DNA of 64,000 bases, taken from positions 1 through 64,000 of the forward strand of contig CALXGN010000006.1 of the NCBI GenBank assembly GCA_944387865.1, in the 5' to 3' direction. Shown here in pieces: positions 15,591-25,041 of this stretch. Source of the stretch: Scatomorpha stercorigallinarum (lineage in GTDB: Bacteria > Bacillota > Clostridia > Oscillospirales > Oscillospiraceae). Within the stretch, counting starts at the first letter, position 1; each line of letters begins with the position of its first letter. The notes beneath the pieces were generated by a model. The model ran no database searches and was not told the origin of the DNA. It worked only from the letters and a program-made list of their open reading frames with translations. Made by a program: the position numbers and the translations under genes.

Positions 15591-15613
15591 CATTCAGGGG
15601 GAGGTAAAAAAAC

Positions 15614-17368
<1,755 letters not shown>

Positions 17369-17391
17369 TAAGAAAGGAGAAATACCTTACG

Positions 17392-18030
17392 ATGAAGAAA
17401 TTCCTCTGCGCCATACTCTGCCTCACGCTGCTGCTGGGCGTTTCCGCCTGCGGCAATGAGAACGAGGACCCCGAAGCGGCCGAGACCCCGGAGATCGAGC
17501 TGCCCGACGTGGTCGTGTCTGAGAGCGACATCGTCTACGCCTCCCCCACGCCGACGCCCGAGCCGGAGGCGATAGAGAACCTTGCCGTCTGCGGCATCAA
17601 CCTCATCCGCGACGGCCAGCTCACCGGCCTTGGCTTCGGCGGCGCCGAATACGCCGACGGCGTGCTCAAGCTGACGGACGCAGTCCTCAGCTCCAGCGAT
17701 GAGAACGAGCCCGTCATCAGCTACTCCGGCGGCGAGCTGGAGATCGTGCTCGAGGGCGTGAACACCATCGAGGCCACCAACGGCGCGGCTGTGATCAGTT
17801 GCGCGGGCGACGAGGGCAACGTCACCATCAGCGGCAGCGGCAGCCTTACCGCCACTGCGGCGGACGCGGCGGCCATCTCCCTGCCCGGCACGCTCACCAT
17901 CTCCGCCACCGTGGACGTCACCGGCGCACCGGCGGCGGACTGCCAGGAGGTCCTGGCCGGCGAAGGCGCCGAGCTGAGCGAGAACAGCGAGGGCCACATC
18001 GTGGCCTACGCCGAGACCGCGGCCCTCTGA
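17392..18030 (+). CDS. Lipoprotein with carbohydrate-binding (Cthe_2159-like) repeats
   Basis: This 212-residue product has a lipobox signal (CLTLLLGVSAC, Cys about residue 19), so it is a membrane-anchored lipoprotein outside the cell. A Pro/Thr/Glu linker (SPTPTPEPE) follows. The C-terminal part repeats beta-strand/turn units such as GAAVISCAGDEGNVTISG and SGSLTATAADAAAISL, which resemble Cthe_2159-like right-handed beta-helix proteins. That assignment is from pattern only. It follows thrS by 23 bp with its own GAAAGGAG site and may be co-transcribed. Confidence 0.6.
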   Translation: MKKFLCAILCLTLLLGVSACGNENEDPEAAETPEIELPDVVVSESDIVYASPTPTPEPEAIENLAVCGINLIRDGQLTGLGFGGAEYADGVLKLTDAVLSSSDENEPVISYSGGELEIVLEGVNTIEATNGAAVISCAGDEGNVTISGSGSLTATAADAAAISLPGTLTISATVDVTGAPAADCQEVLAGEGAELSENSEGHIVAYAETAAL

Positions 18031-18060
18031 TGTAAGTTATTCCCTGAATAAAAAAGCCCG

Positions 18061-18094
18061 CCCCCTCGTATCCTTGCGGTACGAGGGGGTTTTC
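18061..18094 (+). terminator. Terminator whose stem contains the sleB ribosome site
   Basis: The arms CCCCCTCGTA (18061-18070) and TACGAGGGGG (18080-18089) are followed by TTTTC. GAGGGGG in the 3' arm sits 7 nt before the sleB ATG and is the only Shine-Dalgarno sequence visible for it. Confidence 0.8.
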
Positions 18095-18096
18095 AT

Positions 18097-18765
18097 ATGA
18101 CCGAAAGAAAAAAGCTCATCCTGGCCCTGACGGCGATATTCACGCTCAATATCCTGCTCATCGCCCTGGCCCAGGCGGCCAGCGCCGCCACCTATGACCG
18201 CGGCTCCTCCGGCGAGCTGGTGCGGGAGATGCAGCGGCGGCTGAAGGAGTGGGGCTATTACGACGGCGCGGTGGACGGCGTCTTCGGCGGCGAGACCGAG
18301 GAGGCGGTGGAGGAGTTCCAGCGCGTGAACGGCCTGGAGGTGGACGGGCGTGTGGGCCCGGCCACGCTGACGGCCCTGGGCCTTCCCGCGGGCGGTCAGC
18401 AGGAGGGCGCCTCCGGCGGCGACCTGGCGCTGCTGGCGCGGCTGATATCCGCCGAGGCGCGCGGCGAGCCCTATGTGGGCCAGGTGGCCGTGGGCGCGGT
18501 GGTGATGAACCGCGTGGAGCACCCGTCCTTCCCCAACGATATCGCGGGGGTCATCTATCAGCCGGGGGCCTTCTCCTGCCTGCAGGACGGCCAGTGGGAC
18601 GAGCCCGTGGCCGACAGCGCCTACCGCGCGGCGCGCGAGGCCCTCGCCGGGGCCGACCCCACGGGCGGCGCCATCTATTACTTCAACCCGCAGACGGCCA
18701 CCAGCGAGTGGATCTGGTCGCGGCCGGAGATATTGACCATCGGCAACCACCGCTTCTGCGCCTAA
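18097..18765 (+). CDS. sleB: Spore cortex-lytic enzyme (SleB-like)
   Basis: This is a germination-type lytic transglycosylase acting on cortex peptidoglycan. An N-terminal signal/anchor helix (LILALTAIFTLNILLIALAQAASA) precedes a peptidoglycan-binding domain at about residues 30-90 (GELVREMQRRLKEWGYYDG...VGPATLTALG). The catalytic Hydrolase_2 domain covers about 105-222, with LISAEARGEPYVGQVAVGAVVMNRV, whose Glu is the expected catalytic residue, and the WSRPEI...HRFCA end. The 222 residues are close to family length. No YpeB partner is adjacent. Its presence indicates a spore former. Confidence 0.92.
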   Translation: MTERKKLILALTAIFTLNILLIALAQAASAATYDRGSSGELVREMQRRLKEWGYYDGAVDGVFGGETEEAVEEFQRVNGLEVDGRVGPATLTALGLPAGGQQEGASGGDLALLARLISAEARGEPYVGQVAVGAVVMNRVEHPSFPNDIAGVIYQPGAFSCLQDGQWDEPVADSAYRAAREALAGADPTGGAIYYFNPQTATSEWIWSRPEILTIGNHRFCA

Positions 18766-20300
18766 GCGCCCGCCAGGGGGACGAGCCCCTCCGGCGTCAG
18801 CAGCAGCGCGCGCGAGCAGACCTCGCAGATGAATTTGCGGTCGTGCGAGACGGCGATGACGGCCCCGGGGAAGGCCCTCAGCGCGCGGCGCAGCACCGGC
18901 CCGGAGAGCGGGGAGAGGTTGCGCGTGGGCTCGTCGAGCACCAGCACGTTCGCGCCGGAGAGCGCGAGCGCGGAGAGCAGCAGCTTTGCCCGCTGGCCGC
19001 CGGAGAGCTCGCCGGCGGGGCGCGCCATCTCGTCCGTGGTGTAGCGCAGGCTGCCCAGCAGCTCGCGCACGCGCGTCTCCTCCGCGCGTGAGCCGGAGGC
19101 GTTCAGCAGCTCGACCGGCGTTTTCGACAGGTCCACCGTCTCCGCGTAGTCCTGCGGCATATATGCGGCGCGGATGTCCCGCCGCGCGAGCAGCTCCCGG
19201 GCGATGATGCGCAGCAGCGTGGTCTTGCCCGCGCCGTTGGGGCCGGCGATGCACACCTTTTCCGGCCCGAAGAGCTCAAGGCGCACATTTTTCGCCAGCT
19301 CCCGCCCGCCGGCGGCGAGGACGGGCGCTTCCAGGGACAGCACGCGCTTCCCGCGCGGTACGGAGGCCGACTGCGGGAAGGTGAGGAACACCGGCTCTTC
19401 CAGTTCCGGCAGGGCGGTGAGGGCCTCGCGCTCGCGCTCAAAGCGCCGGCCCATGGACTGCACGGCGTGCATTTTCTTCTTCAAAAGCCGGCCGGAGTGC
19501 GGGTCCTGCCGCGTCAGCGCGGCCTGGTCGTGCTCCACCTGCTGCCTTATGCGCCGGAAGCGCTCCATGCGCTCGTCGAACTCCGCGCGCTCCTTGCGCG
19601 ATATCTGCTCCTGCCGGGCGATGGCGCGCGAGCGCGCGGCGACGTATTCGCCGTAGGGCAGGCGGGACACCGTGGAGCGCGGCAGCGTTTTGCGCCGCAG
19701 CAGCTCCAGGTGCAGCACCATCGTCGAGCAGCGCTCCAGCAGCGCCTCGTCGTGGGAGACGAAGAGCGCCGGCTTGCCGCAGCCGAGGAGGAAGTCCTCC
19801 AGCCACTCCAGCGCGGACAGGTCGAGGTCGTTCGTCGGCTCGTCCAGCAGCAGCACGTCCGGCTCCGCGGCGAGCACGCGCGCCAGGCGCAGCTTCACCC
19901 GCTCGCCGCCGGAGAAGGAGCCCAGCGGCCTTTGTAGGGCAAACGCGCCCGCCGGCAGGCCCAGCGAGCGCTCCAGCGCCGCGCGCTCGCGGCCGTTCAG
20001 CTCGCGGAAGGCCGCCGAGCGCGCGAGATAGCCCGCCGCCGGCAGGGCCAGCTCGCTCCCGTCCGCCTCCTGCGGGAGATAGCCTGGGCGGTCGCCGCCG
20101 AAGGAGAAGCTGCCCGTGTATTCGGCGTAGGGCTCGACCAGCGCGGGGTCGTAGAGCAGCTTCAAAAGCGTGGATTTGCCGTTGCCCTCCTCGCCAACAA
20201 CGGCGCAGCGCTCGCCGGCGCCGAGCGTCAGGCTGAGGCGCGAGACCACGGTGCGCAGGTCGCGGCGGCAGGTGATGTCAAGGTCGTTTATCGTAAGCAT
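18762..20300 (-). CDS. ABC-F family ATPase, probable ribosomal protection protein
   Basis: The 512-residue soluble protein has two ATPase domains and no membrane segment. The first has Walker A GEEGNGKST, signature FSGGE and LLLDEPTNDLD. The second has GPNGAGKTT, LSGGQ and VLDEPTRNLS. Between them is a charged helical linker with SGRLLKKKMHAVQSMGRRFE, the ribosome-facing arm of ABC-F proteins. The start at 20300 (MLTINDL) follows GGAAAGGAG. A leader with a three-codon open frame and a competing terminator precedes it, as in antibiotic-inducible ARE-ABC-F genes. The drug specificity cannot be told from sequence alone. Confidence 0.88.
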   Translation of the reverse strand: MLTINDLDITCRRDLRTVVSRLSLTLGAGERCAVVGEEGNGKSTLLKLLYDPALVEPYAEYTGSFSFGGDRPGYLPQEADGSELALPAAGYLARSAAFRELNGRERAALERSLGLPAGAFALQRPLGSFSGGERVKLRLARVLAAEPDVLLLDEPTNDLDLSALEWLEDFLLGCGKPALFVSHDEALLERCSTMVLHLELLRRKTLPRSTVSRLPYGEYVAARSRAIARQEQISRKERAEFDERMERFRRIRQQVEHDQAALTRQDPHSGRLLKKKMHAVQSMGRRFEREREALTALPELEEPVFLTFPQSASVPRGKRVLSLEAPVLAAGGRELAKNVRLELFGPEKVCIAGPNGAGKTTLLRIIARELLARRDIRAAYMPQDYAETVDLSKTPVELLNASGSRAEETRVRELLGSLRYTTDEMARPAGELSGGQRAKLLLSALALSGANVLVLDEPTRNLSPLSGPVLRRALRAFPGAVIAVSHDRKFICEVCSRALLLTPEGLVPLAGA

Positions 20301-20336
20301 GAGCACAGCTCCTTTCCTTGCGCAGAGCGCAAAAAA

Positions 20337-20485
20337 CGTCCGGCCCACACCGGGTCCGGACGCGCGAAAAGAGCCCACGCCGTATGATAAGGGCGCGGAC
20401 AGAGCGCATCTGATCTCGGCATGGGAACAAAGCGCGCCCTCGGCGCGCCGCTTTTTCCACAGCTAAGACCAGTTTATTTGCGCAT
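20337..20485 (-). promoter_or_regulatory. Attenuator leader of the ABC-F gene
   Basis: On the minus strand the leader runs as follows: a mini open frame ATG CGC AAA TAA (20485-20474) behind GGAAAAGGGTGGG; a GCGCGCC stem; GTCCGCGCCC (20400-20391); and a terminator of arms CGTCCGG (20362-20356) and CCGGACG (20343-20337) plus six U. GTCCGCGCCC can instead pair with GGGCCGGAC of the terminator's 3' arm, giving a ready antiterminator. Ribosome stalling on the mini open frame by an antibiotic would be the switch; this is inference by analogy. Confidence 0.75.
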
Positions 20486-20514
20486 CTTCCCACCCTTTTC
20501 CTTGTACTACGGCC

Positions 20515-20543
20515 ATCATAACACGCGCTGTGCGCTGTGTCAA
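20515..20543 (-). promoter_or_regulatory. Promoter of the ABC-F leader
   Basis: -35 TTGACA (20538-20543) and -10 TATGAT (20515-20520) are 17 bp apart on the minus strand. The transcript would start about 23 nt before the mini open frame. Confidence 0.85.
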
Positions 20544-20554
20544 GTTACGGGGGC

Positions 20555-20582
20555 TTTACAAATCCCGCGGATGTGATACACT
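20555..20582 (+). promoter_or_regulatory. Candidate promoter of the SDR gene
   Basis: -35 TTTACA (20555-20560) and an extended -10 TGATACACT (hexamer 20577-20582) have a 16-bp spacer, divergent from the ABC-F promoter. Confidence 0.5.
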
Positions 20583-20598
20583 GTCGGCGGGTGATAAT

Positions 20599-21306
20599 AT
20601 GCAGAAAAAAGCTCTCGTCACGGGCTCCTCCCGCGGTATCGGCGCGGCGGTGGCCCGCGCGCTGGCCGGAAGCGGCTGGCGCGTTACCATAAACTACATC
20701 CAGAGCCGGGAAAAGGCCGAGGCCCTGGCCGCCGAACTGGGCACGGAGGCCGTGCGGGCCGACGTGTCGGACAGCGCGCAGGTACAGGCGATGTTCGACG
20801 CCGCCGGGCCCTTCGACCTTCTGGTGTGCAACGCCGGCATCGCCTGGTCGGGGCTGCTGACGGACATGACGGACAGCGAATGGCGGCGCATCGTGGACGT
20901 CAACCTGGGCGGCGTTTTCAACTGCTGCCGGGCGGCGATACCCCACATGGTGCATGAAAAGCGCGGCTGTATTTTGTGCATGTCGTCCATACTCGGCGTG
21001 TACGGCGGCTCCTGCGAGACGGCCTATTCCGCCACCAAGGGCGGCATCATCGCCTTCGTCAAGGGCCTGGCCAAGGAACTGGGGCCCTCCGGCATCCGCG
21101 TGAACGCCATCGCCCCCGGCTCCATCGACACGGACATGCTCTCCTGCTTCACGGCGGAGGACAAGCAGGCCATGGCCGACGCCAGCGCCCTCGGCCGCAT
21201 CGGCCGCCCGGAGGACATAGCCGCCGCCGCCGTCTACCTGGCCTCCGACGCCGCCAGCTTCGTCACCGGCCAGATATTAGGCGTCGATGGGAATATGGTC
21301 ATCTGA
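20599..21306 (+). CDS. Short-chain dehydrogenase/reductase (FabG-like)
   Basis: The oxidoreductase has 235 residues from the ATG at 20599. The NAD(P) motif is TGSSRGIGAA (residues 8-17). NAG is present as VCNAGIAWSG, and the catalytic Ser...YxxxK is at SSILG...YSATKGG. The C-terminal substrate loop is PGSIDTDM, and it ends SFVTGQILGVDGN, as in 3-oxoacyl-ACP reductases. It is not beside other fatty-acid synthesis genes, so it may be a stand-alone FabG paralogue or another SDR. The ribosome site is weak (GGCGGGTG). Repeat copy D follows its stop. Confidence 0.85.
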   Translation: MQKKALVTGSSRGIGAAVARALAGSGWRVTINYIQSREKAEALAAELGTEAVRADVSDSAQVQAMFDAAGPFDLLVCNAGIAWSGLLTDMTDSEWRRIVDVNLGGVFNCCRAAIPHMVHEKRGCILCMSSILGVYGGSCETAYSATKGGIIAFVKGLAKELGPSGIRVNAIAPGSIDTDMLSCFTAEDKQAMADASALGRIGRPEDIAAAAVYLASDAASFVTGQILGVDGNMVI

Positions 21307-21315
21307 CTGATGACA

Positions 21316-21963
21316 GAGCAGGGGCAGGCCCCTGCGACCCTTTTTCTGAGGGGTTTCTTTTTGTCTTGTCAAAAAGAAACCCCTCAGACTCCAAAGAGAA
21401 AACCGCTTTGGTGCGGGTCGTAGGCGGGTGCTGTCTTTTACGGGTTTCCGCGTTTCGCGGCCGCTCATCCCGTTGTCGGATGGCTTTGTACGCAGACGAC
21501 CGTGCGTTGCTTCGCTTCGCTCGCGGCACTAAGTTTGCAGAAACCCCAGGGGGCAAGGGGACGGAGCCCCCAATAAACTCCGCGACAAGCGCGCCGTTTC
21601 GCCCAACGCGAACCACGTCCGTGGGCGGGCTCCGCCCGCCCCGCCCATCTCGCACGCCCGCGCCCGCCAGCGCGGGCGGCGTATTTAAGTCCCATTTTGC
21701 CCCGCAAAATGGGACACATTAGAAAAGCCCGTGCGGTCAGCGGCATAAACCTCCCAAGCATAGGAATGGCCGCCCGCATAGGGCGGCCAAAATCGCCCCG
21801 GGGCTTTGCCTCGGGGCGATACCATATCTTGCGCCTCTGAGGCGCAACCGCGCCGCCGTGCGGCGCGCAAAATGCATGGCTCTTTGGGGCCACAAGCCCC
21901 AAAGAGCCATGCATTTTTTATGGAGGGGAGCCTACGAGGGGGACCCCCGGTCCCCCTCGTATT
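21316..21963. repeat. Mosaic multi-hairpin repeat, copy D (~0.65 kb)
   Basis: No gene is supported. The copy lies between the convergent SDR and ricT genes. It starts with copy-B-type stems, GCAGGGGC/GCCCCTGC (21318-21335) and a 17-bp stem (21346-21387), then ACTCCAAAG. From about 21500 it follows copy C: the GTGCGTTGCTTCGCTTCGCT block, the GGGCGGGCTCCGCCCGCC stem, the GTCCCATTTTGC palindrome (21689-21715), ATCGCCCCG/CGGGGCGAT, the TTGCGCC stem, a 19-bp stem of different sequence (21872-21890 with 21896-21914), and the closing TACGAGGGGGACC stem (21933-21961). Confidence 0.9.
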
Positions 21964-23223
21964 TTATTTTCTTCTGTATCCCCGCCTCGGCGGCCTCTGC
22001 TGGCCGCCTTCGCGCGGCTGCTGCTCGCGGTTTTCGCGCGCCTCGCGATTTTCGCGCTGTTCGCGGCCCTCGCGGTTTTCGCGCGGCGGGCGCTGCTGCC
22101 TGTCGCGCGGCTTACCGCCCTGCCTGTCCGGGCGCTGGCCGTCGCCGCGGCGGGGCTTTTCCTGCCGCTGCTGTCCGCCGTCGCGCCTGGGCGCGGCCTC
22201 GCGGTCGCGGCGCGGCTTTTCAAAATGCCGCCGCTGTTCGCGGTGCGCGCCTTCGCGCTGGACGTTCACGCGCCGGCGCTCTTCGGCGGCGGGCGCGCCC
22301 TCCTGCTCGGGGATGGCCTCGGCGGCGGGGGCGGCGGACGTCTCCGCCGGCGCTTCCTCTGCCGGCCGGGTCTTGAGCAGATGCGGCAGCGGCTCGCCGG
22401 GCTTCGGACGGCCGCCGGGGATGGCGGCCACCTCGTCCGCCGAATAGGTCTTGAAAACGTCCTCGCCCTCGCCGTCGAGCCGCACCTTCACCGTGCGCCG
22501 CAGCAGGTTGACCTGCGTCACATTGCCGTAGCCGGCGGGCGTCTCCACAAAGGCGCCGTTTTTGGGCACAGTCTTGACCAGGTCCTCATAGGCCTCCTCC
22601 TCGTAGCGCAGGCAGCACATCAGCCGCCCGCAGGTGCCGGAGATCTTGGCCGGGTTGAGCGACATGGACTGCGTCTTGGCCATCTTGGTGGAGACGGGCT
22701 GGAAATCGTCCAGGAACTGGCTGCAGCAGAAGGGGCGGCCGCAGATGCCTATGCCGCCGAGCATCTTCGCCTCGTCGCGCACGCCGATCTGCCGCAGTTC
22801 GATGCGGTTGCGGAACACGCTTGCCAGGTCCTTCACCAGTTCGCGGAAGTCCACGCGGCCGTCGCTGGTGAAAAAGAAGGTGGTCTTGCCGCCCTCAAAA
22901 CTGCACTCGGCGCCCACGAGCTTCATTTCCAGCCCGTGCTCGGCTATCTTCTGGCGGCAGATGACCATCGCCTCCGCCTCACGCTGGCGGTTTATCTCCG
23001 CCACGCGCTTGTCGTTGTCCGTCGCCACGCGCACCACGGGCCGGATGGGGGGGATGATCTTGTCGTCCGGGATGTAGTGGTTGCCGATCACGCAGGTGGC
23101 GTATTCAAGGCCCTTGGAGGTCTCTACGATGACGTCCTCGCCCGCCTCGACATGGTTGCCGTCCGGGTCGAAATAGTATGCTTTTCCGTTATTTTTGAAC
23201 TTTACGCTGACAACTTCGGTCAA
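21964..23223 (-). CDS. ricT: PSP1-domain protein RicT (YaaT) with an arginine-rich tail
   Basis: Residues 1-~275 match the PSP1/RicT family (starts TEVVSVKFKNNGKAYYF; LGGIGICGRPFCCSQF; TCGRLMCCLRYEEEAY). Its conserved cysteines bind Fe-S clusters in the RicA-RicF-RicT complex, which assists RNase Y and sporulation in Bacillus. The usual family length is near 280. Here ~140 residues are added, of which the last ~100 are almost only Arg, Gln, Glu, Gly and Pro (PRENREGREQRENREARE), an apparent disordered RNA-binding tail. It overlaps holB by 4 bases; the holB-ricT order is typical of Firmicutes. Confidence 0.9.
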   Translation of the reverse strand: MTEVVSVKFKNNGKAYYFDPDGNHVEAGEDVIVETSKGLEYATCVIGNHYIPDDKIIPPIRPVVRVATDNDKRVAEINRQREAEAMVICRQKIAEHGLEMKLVGAECSFEGGKTTFFFTSDGRVDFRELVKDLASVFRNRIELRQIGVRDEAKMLGGIGICGRPFCCSQFLDDFQPVSTKMAKTQSMSLNPAKISGTCGRLMCCLRYEEEAYEDLVKTVPKNGAFVETPAGYGNVTQVNLLRRTVKVRLDGEGEDVFKTYSADEVAAIPGGRPKPGEPLPHLLKTRPAEEAPAETSAAPAAEAIPEQEGAPAAEERRRVNVQREGAHREQRRHFEKPRRDREAAPRRDGGQQRQEKPRRGDGQRPDRQGGKPRDRQQRPPRENREGREQRENREARENREQQPREGGQQRPPRRGYRRK

Positions 23224-24035
23224 TTTTCTTTCCTCATTTCTTCCTGCGGCGCATCGCCGCTGACGGAGACGAGCCCCATCACGTGTTTGACGCCGGTGTT
23301 AACGCCCAGCCACTGCGCGCAGCGGGAAAAGAGCGCGTCCAGCTCCACACAGCGCGCGGCGGGCGCGCCCAGCTCCCCGCGGCCGGCGAGCTCGTCGGCC
23401 AGGGCCTCGCGCGCGGTGCGGAACATGGCCAGGGCGGAGAGCGTGTCCATATTGCCGGCGGAGACGGACCAGCGCACCAGCTCGGAGCGCCGGCCGGAGA
23501 GCAGGGCGGAGAGCATCTCACGCGCGGCGGCGCGGGCGCTCCCGTCCTCCTCCGCGTCGGCGTTGATGCGCAAAAGCACGCAGCGCGAGCGCACCGTCAC
23601 CAGCAGCAGCTCCGGGTTGGCGGCGCAGAGGATGAAGGCCGCGCTGTCGGGCGGCTCCTCCAGCAGCTTGAGCATGGCGTTCTGCGCGGACGCATTCATC
23701 GTGTCCGCGTCGTCGATGATATATACCTTTTTTGCCGCCTCGTTGGGCATCACCTGCGCGTCCGCGGAGATGTCCCGCACTTGGCCGACGGTGATGCCGC
23801 GCTTTTTCTTGCCCTCGGCGTCCTGCCCGGGGGCGATGGCGGCGATGTCCGGGTGGATGCCGGCCAGGCTCTTGCGGCAGGCCCGGCAGCGGCCGCAGGG
23901 GCGCTCGCCGGCGCCCTCGCAGATGATGGCGGCGGCCAGCCGGCGCGAAGCGCGCGTGCGCTCCGCGGCGGAGGGGGAGGCGACGATATAGGCGTGGGAA
24001 GCGTGTTCCCCCGGCCTGAGACTGATGTTTTCCAT
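23220..24035 (-). CDS. holB: DNA polymerase III subunit delta'
   Basis: This 271-residue clamp-loader subunit is read from ATG 24035 (MENISLRPGEH); an in-frame TTG at 24071 has no ribosome site. The AAA+ fold is seen with HAYIVASP, the zinc motif CGRCRACRKSLAGIHPD, the Walker B-like YIIDDADTMNASAQNAMLKLLEEPP, and sensor ILCAANPELLLVTVRSRC. The P-loop is degenerate, as normal for delta', which does not hydrolyse ATP. It loads the sliding clamp with delta and tau/gamma. RicT is co-transcribed downstream. Confidence 0.93.
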   Translation of the reverse strand: MENISLRPGEHASHAYIVASPSAAERTRASRRLAAAIICEGAGERPCGRCRACRKSLAGIHPDIAAIAPGQDAEGKKKRGITVGQVRDISADAQVMPNEAAKKVYIIDDADTMNASAQNAMLKLLEEPPDSAAFILCAANPELLLVTVRSRCVLLRINADAEEDGSARAAAREMLSALLSGRRSELVRWSVSAGNMDTLSALAMFRTAREALADELAGRGELGAPAARCVELDALFSRCAQWLGVNTGVKHVMGLVSVSGDAPQEEMRKEN

Positions 24036-24252
24036 AAACGGTATTTTACCTTTTTCCTTCCGGCGAGTCAAGAAAAACCCTGACTGAAGCGCCGCTGGAG
24101 GCGAGAAAACTCACTCAAAGCAGTTTAAAACAGGGACATCCAACAAAAAATCGCAAATTTGTCTGTTTTTTATCTTGTAAATCGCGTCAATGTATGCTAA
24201 CTTATTATCAAGCAATCTGTGCACATTATCCTAATATCCAAGGGGGGATTTG

Positions 24253-25020
24253 ATGGGTGAGAGCAAGGCGAAGATCCTGGCGCTGGCCGGCAAGGGCGGC
24301 GTTGGGAAAACTTCGCTGGCAGCGGCCATCGTCCGCGTGCTGACGGAGGACCGCCCCGGCAGCCGTATCCTGGCCATCGACGCCGACCCCGCCGTGGGGC
24401 TCTCCACGGCCCTGGGCGTGACGGTGACGGGCTCGCTGGACGATATCCGCCGCGCCGTTATAAAGAGCGCGGAGGACGGCCGCCCGCGGGAGGCCATCGA
24501 GCTGCTCAACGAGTCGCGCTTCCGCATATTCGACACGATGGTGGAGACGAACGGCTTTTCGTTCCTGGCCATCGGCCGGCCGGAGAACGAGGGCTGCTAC
24601 TGCAGCGTGAACGCCTATCTGAAAGAGGTCGTGGGCATGCTCGCCAACGACTTCGACTACGTTGTAATAGACGGAGAGGCGGGCATCGAGCAGATACAGC
24701 GCCGCGTGATGGAGAAGGTGAGCCACCTGATTTTAATTTCCGACCAGAGCCGCAAGGGGACCCACGTGGCGGAGACGATAAAGCAGGTGGCGGACGAGCT
24801 GGTGATGTACGACCGAATTGGCGCGATAATAAACCGCGTGACCAACCCGGAGCTGAACAGGTTCATCTCCATCGAGGGCGTGGAAATCCTGGCCTACATA
24901 GAAGCTGACGACCAGCAGGCGGCGAACGACATACAGGGCAAGAGCGTTTTCGGTCTTGCGGAAGGTTCCAAGGTGCTCTGCGGAGTGAGAGAAGCGCTCC
25001 GGAAGATAGATATCCTATGA
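24253..25020 (+). CDS. CooC-like nickel-insertion ATPase
   Basis: This 255-residue MinD/ParA-type ATPase has a deviant Walker A KGGVGKTS (about residues 13-20), Walker A' AIDADPAVGL, and YVVIDGEAG as Walker B. The CooC hallmark CxC is present as GCYCSVN (C115 and C117), the pair that binds Ni or Zn between the subunits in CooC1 of CO dehydrogenase maturation. The start at 24253 follows AAGGGGGG. It opens a six-gene cluster, and no CO dehydrogenase is present. It may deliver metal to, or energise assembly of, the enzyme encoded next. The ~180 bp upstream has only a weak promoter (TTGTAA-N17-TAACTT, near 24175-24203). Confidence 0.82.
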   Translation: MGESKAKILALAGKGGVGKTSLAAAIVRVLTEDRPGSRILAIDADPAVGLSTALGVTVTGSLDDIRRAVIKSAEDGRPREAIELLNESRFRIFDTMVETNGFSFLAIGRPENEGCYCSVNAYLKEVVGMLANDFDYVVIDGEAGIEQIQRRVMEKVSHLILISDQSRKGTHVAETIKQVADELVMYDRIGAIINRVTNPELNRFISIEGVEILAYIEADDQQAANDIQGKSVFGLAEGSKVLCGVREALRKIDIL

Positions 25021-25041
25021 TTATGAGAGAGGTGTGGACAT

